Origin: Caballeronia sp. LZ062
Lineage (GTDB): Bacteria; Pseudomonadota; Gammaproteobacteria; Burkholderiales; Burkholderiaceae
NCBI RefSeq assembly: GCF_031450785.1
Contig: NZ_JARTWB010000002.1
Coordinates: forward strand, 434,001-498,000
Direction of reading: 5' to 3'
DNA: 64,000 bases
Made by a program: the position numbers and the translations under genes. Shown here piece after piece: positions 61,382-64,000 of the stretch (position 1 is the stretch's first letter; each line of letters begins with the position of its first letter). The notes under the pieces were generated by a model. It searched no databases. It worked only from the letters and a program-made list of their open reading frames with translations, and was not told the origin of the DNA.

Positions 61382-62452
61382 ATGGTGGACGTCACCTGCC
61401 GCGCTGAACTGATCCTGAGAGACCCCGATGGCCGGGAAACCAGTCTCAGCGCGGTTGTCCCGCTTCTTCAGCTCGTGGCGCAGACGGGGAGCATCGCGAA
61501 CGCGGCGAGCGCTAAGGGTTTGTCCTATCGCCACGCGTGGGGCTTGCTGCGCGAAATCGAGGCGCGGCTGGGCGGCGCGCTCATCACGAAATCGCGCGGG
61601 CGCGGCTCGGTGTTGTCGGAACTCGGCGAGTCCGTTCTGCGTGCGCAGCGTCTCTGCGGCGACCGCCTCGAAGCGCCGTTGCAGGCAGTCGCCGCCGATG
61701 TCGCCGACGAACTGAATCGCCGGCTCGCGGGCGAGATATCTGACTTGCGCATCCACGCGTCGCACGGCTATGCGGTGGCGACGCTCGTGCGCGCGCTCGG
61801 CGAACGGCGCGTGCCGGTGGACATCAAGTATCGGGAGAGCGCGGAAGCGGTGAGGGCGCTTGCGCGCAGCGAATGCGAACTCGCCGGTTTTCATTTGCCG
61901 ATAGGTGAATTCCGCTCGACGTGCGCGGAAATCTACCGGCCGTATCTCGATCCGAAGAAGCATCAGCTCATTCGTCTCACGCGGCGCACGCAGGGCCTTT
62001 TCCTGCCGAAGGGCAATCCGAAGCACATCACCGGCTTGCGCGATCTCGCGCGCAGCGACGTGCGGTTCGTCAACCGGCAGCCCGGCTCGGGCACGCGCAT
62101 GCTGCTCGACTTGTCGTTGCGCGGCGTGGGCGTCGATCCCGACGAGATCAACGGCTACGCGTCCACGGAACTCACGCATTCGGCGATCGCCGCGTTCGTC
62201 GCGAGCGGCATGGCGGATCTGGGCTTCGGCGTGAAGCCCGCCGCGCAGCACTTCGGACTCGATTTCATCCCGATCATCGACGAGGATTATTTCTTCGCCT
62301 GCGAGCGTGCGCGGCTCGACGAACAGCGGCTCGTGAGCGTGCTCGGCGTGCTGCGCAGCGCGGCGTTCAACGAAAGCGTGGCGCATCTCGGCGGCTACGA
62401 TCCGCAACGCTGCGGGGCGCTCGTGGAGGTCGACGAAGGGCTTCGCGGTTGA
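61382..62452 (+). CDS. ModE/LysR-like regulator of formate dehydrogenase (FdsR-like)
   Basis: A 356-residue protein. The N-terminal winged helix (about 20-85) has VPLLQLVAQTGSIANAASAKGLSYRHAWGLLREIEARLGG, split here over residues 26-65, which is the ModE/LysR HTH. The C-terminal 220 residues form a periplasmic-binding-like domain with LPKGNPKHITGLRDLARSDVRFVNRQPGSGTRMLLD, as in molybdate- or tungstate-related regulators (COG1910). It is divergent from fdsG and matches the FdsR regulators reported for Cupriavidus formate dehydrogenases. It may sense formate or an oxyanion. AGGAAAGGAC precedes the ATG. Confidence 0.9.
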   Translation: MVDVTCRAELILRDPDGRETSLSAVVPLLQLVAQTGSIANAASAKGLSYRHAWGLLREIEARLGGALITKSRGRGSVLSELGESVLRAQRLCGDRLEAPLQAVAADVADELNRRLAGEISDLRIHASHGYAVATLVRALGERRVPVDIKYRESAEAVRALARSECELAGFHLPIGEFRSTCAEIYRPYLDPKKHQLIRLTRRTQGLFLPKGNPKHITGLRDLARSDVRFVNRQPGSGTRMLLDLSLRGVGVDPDEINGYASTELTHSAIAAFVASGMADLGFGVKPAAQHFGLDFIPIIDEDYFFACERARLDEQRLVSVLGVLRSAAFNESVAHLGGYDPQRCGALVEVDEGLRG

Positions 62453-62606
62453 TGTGACGCCGGTCACGAAACGGACGGTAAGACGAATCTTTCCCCCGAA
62501 ACCGCCCGGCTCGGCGAATTGCGTTAACCTAGCGGCTTCGGTTTTTGGTTTCACGTTCCATACGTTCCATCCGTTTGATAAGCGGCTTTGCCGCGCGCAC
62601 ATCGCC

Positions 62607-62876
62607 ATGAAATTCACGTTGCTTGCATCGCTCTCGGCCGCACTTGTCGCTGGCGCCGTTTCTCTCGTTCCCGCCGCGTTCGCGCAGAATTCGCCCGGCA
62701 TTCCCGGCGGCGTGCTGCAGGACAACTTCCGCATCAACGAGCATCCGCAGATGCCGTTCGCTGCATCCGCGCCGTCGGACAAGTATCAGCGCGGCACGTC
62801 CGCCATGCGTCGCCGGGGCGACAACGGCGATCCCGACGGCTGCAACCTCAAGTGCCCGAAAGACGGCTCCAACTAA
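62607..62876 (+). CDS. Small secreted protein with C-terminal Cys pair, unknown
   Basis: An 89-residue protein with a clear Sec signal (MKFTLLASLSAALVAGAVSL to about residue 26, AFA-Q). The 63-residue mature part is Pro/Asp/Gly-rich and ends with CNLKCPKDGSN, a Cys-x3-Cys pair that may bind metal or form a disulphide. It is probably periplasmic. No family recognised. The ATG at 62607 starts the signal; the upstream in-frame extension is not needed. It lies 154 bases after the regulator on the same strand. Confidence 0.65.
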   Translation: MKFTLLASLSAALVAGAVSLVPAAFAQNSPGIPGGVLQDNFRINEHPQMPFAASAPSDKYQRGTSAMRRRGDNGDPDGCNLKCPKDGSN

Positions 62877-63253
62877 AGCCGGATGAATCGCGGCGCGTGC
62901 AATGCGCGCCGTCAAGCTGCCTTCGGTCGGCTTTTGTCGCGGCTTTTGTCCCATCTATCGGCGCCATGTGCGCGCCGCCGCATACCGCGCGCAATGATTT
63001 CAGCAGCGACCGAAAAACGCTACGAGATGGCCGACGCCCCATGGGAGGCGAGGAGTACCTTGATCGACGTGTCATCGATCAGGCGTTCGATGCGCACAGC
63101 CGTTTTTCTCCGACTTTAATAACCATAAAAACAGGAAGTGCGCGGCTGCCCCGATAACGCGAATCACTGCGCGGCAGGCGGCGACGGACGTCACGCAACC
63201 TTGCGGCTTGACGTGCCCACGAACGCACTTCGGACCACCGAGGGACCGTACAC
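62877..63253. other. Intergenic region before the right-edge glycosyltransferase
   Basis: About 375 bases without a convincing gene. CGGCGCG (62891-62897) pairs with CGCGCCG (62905-62911) just after the small secreted gene and may be its terminator, though no T-run follows. An AT-rich patch, TTTAATAACCATAAAAAC (about 63114-63131), may hold the promoter of the next gene. Confidence 0.4.
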
Positions 63254-64000
63254 ATGCGAATTCTCCAGGTCATACTGGCGCCTCGCCTTTCGGGGGCGGA
63301 AGTTCTCGCCAAGGGCGTCGCGATCGGTCATCAGCGCGCGGGACACAGCGTCTCGATCGCCTCGCTGATGCCCGAGCACGACGACTTCCGGCACATCAGC
63401 GCAGAGCTGCGCGCGCACGGCGTTTCGTGCGTTTTCCCGGCGAAGAATCCGACGAAGCTGGGCCGGCTGCTTTTTCTGCATCGCGCGATCCGGTCGTTCA
63501 AGCCCGACATCATCTTCGCGCACGCGACGATTCCCGCGCTCTACGTGCGCGCCTTGCCGACGCGCGTGCCGATCGTCTGGGTCATGCACTCGGGCGCGAA
63601 CGACTTCGCCAATGCCGCTCTCATGCGCGCGGAGCGCCTGCTGTCGAATCGCGCGAAGGCGGTGATCGGCGTGTCGCAGAAAAATATCGACGACTACGTG
63701 AAGGAGATCGGCCTGCATCCGTCGATGATCGTGGTGCCGAACGGCGTCGATGTCTCGCGCTTCGCCGACGATGCCGGACCGCGCGTCCCCGTCGCGCACA
63801 AGCAGATCGTGCAGGTGGGCCGCTATATTCCCGAGAAGAACCAGTTGCAGACGGTCGATGCGTTCGCGCACGTCGCGCGCGCCGATCGCGATGCGCGGCT
63901 CCTGCTGTGCGGCGTCGTCGAGAACCTCGACTATCACGCGGCGGTCGTGGAGCGCGTGGCGCAACTGGGGCTGAAGGATCGCGTGTCGATTCAGGGGCCG
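63254..64000 (+). CDS. Glycosyltransferase family 4, N-terminal part (cut by window edge)
   Basis: The frame is open to the last base, giving 249 residues. MRILQVILAPRLSGAEVLAK, FAHATIPALYVRALP, VIGVSQKNIDDYV and VPNGVDVSRF repeat, position for position, the landmarks of the enzyme at 8331-9410. The donor domain begins at IVQVGRYIPEKNQLQTVDAF and is truncated at VSIQGP. It probably opens a second polysaccharide gene group beyond the window. CGTACAC before the ATG offers only a weak ribosome site. Confidence 0.9.
   Translation, partial: MRILQVILAPRLSGAEVLAKGVAIGHQRAGHSVSIASLMPEHDDFRHISAELRAHGVSCVFPAKNPTKLGRLLFLHRAIRSFKPDIIFAHATIPALYVRALPTRVPIVWVMHSGANDFANAALMRAERLLSNRAKAVIGVSQKNIDDYVKEIGLHPSMIVVPNGVDVSRFADDAGPRVPVAHKQIVQVGRYIPEKNQLQTVDAFAHVARADRDARLLLCGVVENLDYHAAVVERVAQLGLKDRVSIQGP

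Noticed and set aside
61256..62782. Upstream extension of fdsG by about 500 codons
   Set aside because: It is antisense to the regulator gene. A GGAGGAG site before the ATG at 61255 fixes the fdsG start.

Overview
The window is about 64 kb of GC-rich chromosome from a beta-proteobacterium, most likely a Burkholderiaceae member close to Caballeronia, Paraburkholderia or Burkholderia. This is inferred from protein content: Kdo 3-hydroxylase beside waaC and waaA, a urtABCDE-ure cluster, a soluble NAD-linked fdsGBAD formate dehydrogenase with its ModE/LysR-like regulator, and a DUF2968-type protein. Coding density is high. I saw no rRNA, tRNA, CRISPR array, insertion sequence or phage gene. Both window edges cut genes: a GMC oxidoreductase on the left and a glycosyltransferase on the right.

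Layout. 0-0.5 kb: tail of a GMC oxidoreductase. 0.6-1.1 kb: small lipoprotein. 1.1-9.4 kb: polysaccharide genes on mixed strands (three glycosyltransferases, a Wzy-like polymerase, an acyltransferase and a flippase). 9.5-10.2 kb: dienelactone hydrolase. 10.3-15.8 kb: a minus-strand operon with a second flippase, GT2, GT4, galE and a WecA-like initiating transferase. 16.2-21.1 kb: phosphomannomutase/phosphoglucomutase, then waaC-kdoO-waaA for the LPS inner core. 21.5-35.7 kb: a long minus-strand nitrogen block, read as urtABCDE, ureD, a four-gene polar amino-acid ABC transporter, then ureABCEFG. 36-38.2 kb: SDR plus aldehyde dehydrogenase. 38.4-46.6 kb: ppa, GIY-YIG protein, COG3146 acyltransferase, nadE, PII gene, cation/proton antiporter and a PuuD-like amidotransferase. 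46.7-50.7 kb: two poorly known envelope proteins, a GNAT and an MHS-type MFS transporter. 50.7-55.9 kb: TPR-glycosyltransferase, a zinc-type ArsR plus CDF exporter, and a flavin monooxygenase. 56-62.5 kb: formate dehydrogenase and regulator. 62.6-64 kb: a small secreted protein and a glycosyltransferase paralogous to the one at 8.3 kb.

The most informative signals are regulatory. A sigma-54 promoter with NtrC-like upstream sites lies before urtA. A second sigma-54 promoter with its own NtrC-like site lies before the ABC transporter that separates ureD from ureABC. Together they make the block look like one nitrogen-starvation scavenging regulon. The same analysis rules out the upstream TTG as the urtA start and leaves a non-canonical ATA codon behind a good Shine-Dalgarno. 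The ArsR protein carries a complete SmtB/CzrA-type alpha-5 zinc site, and a perfect inverted repeat overlaps the -10 region of its promoter.

All functional calls come from reading translated motifs by eye. No database search was run.
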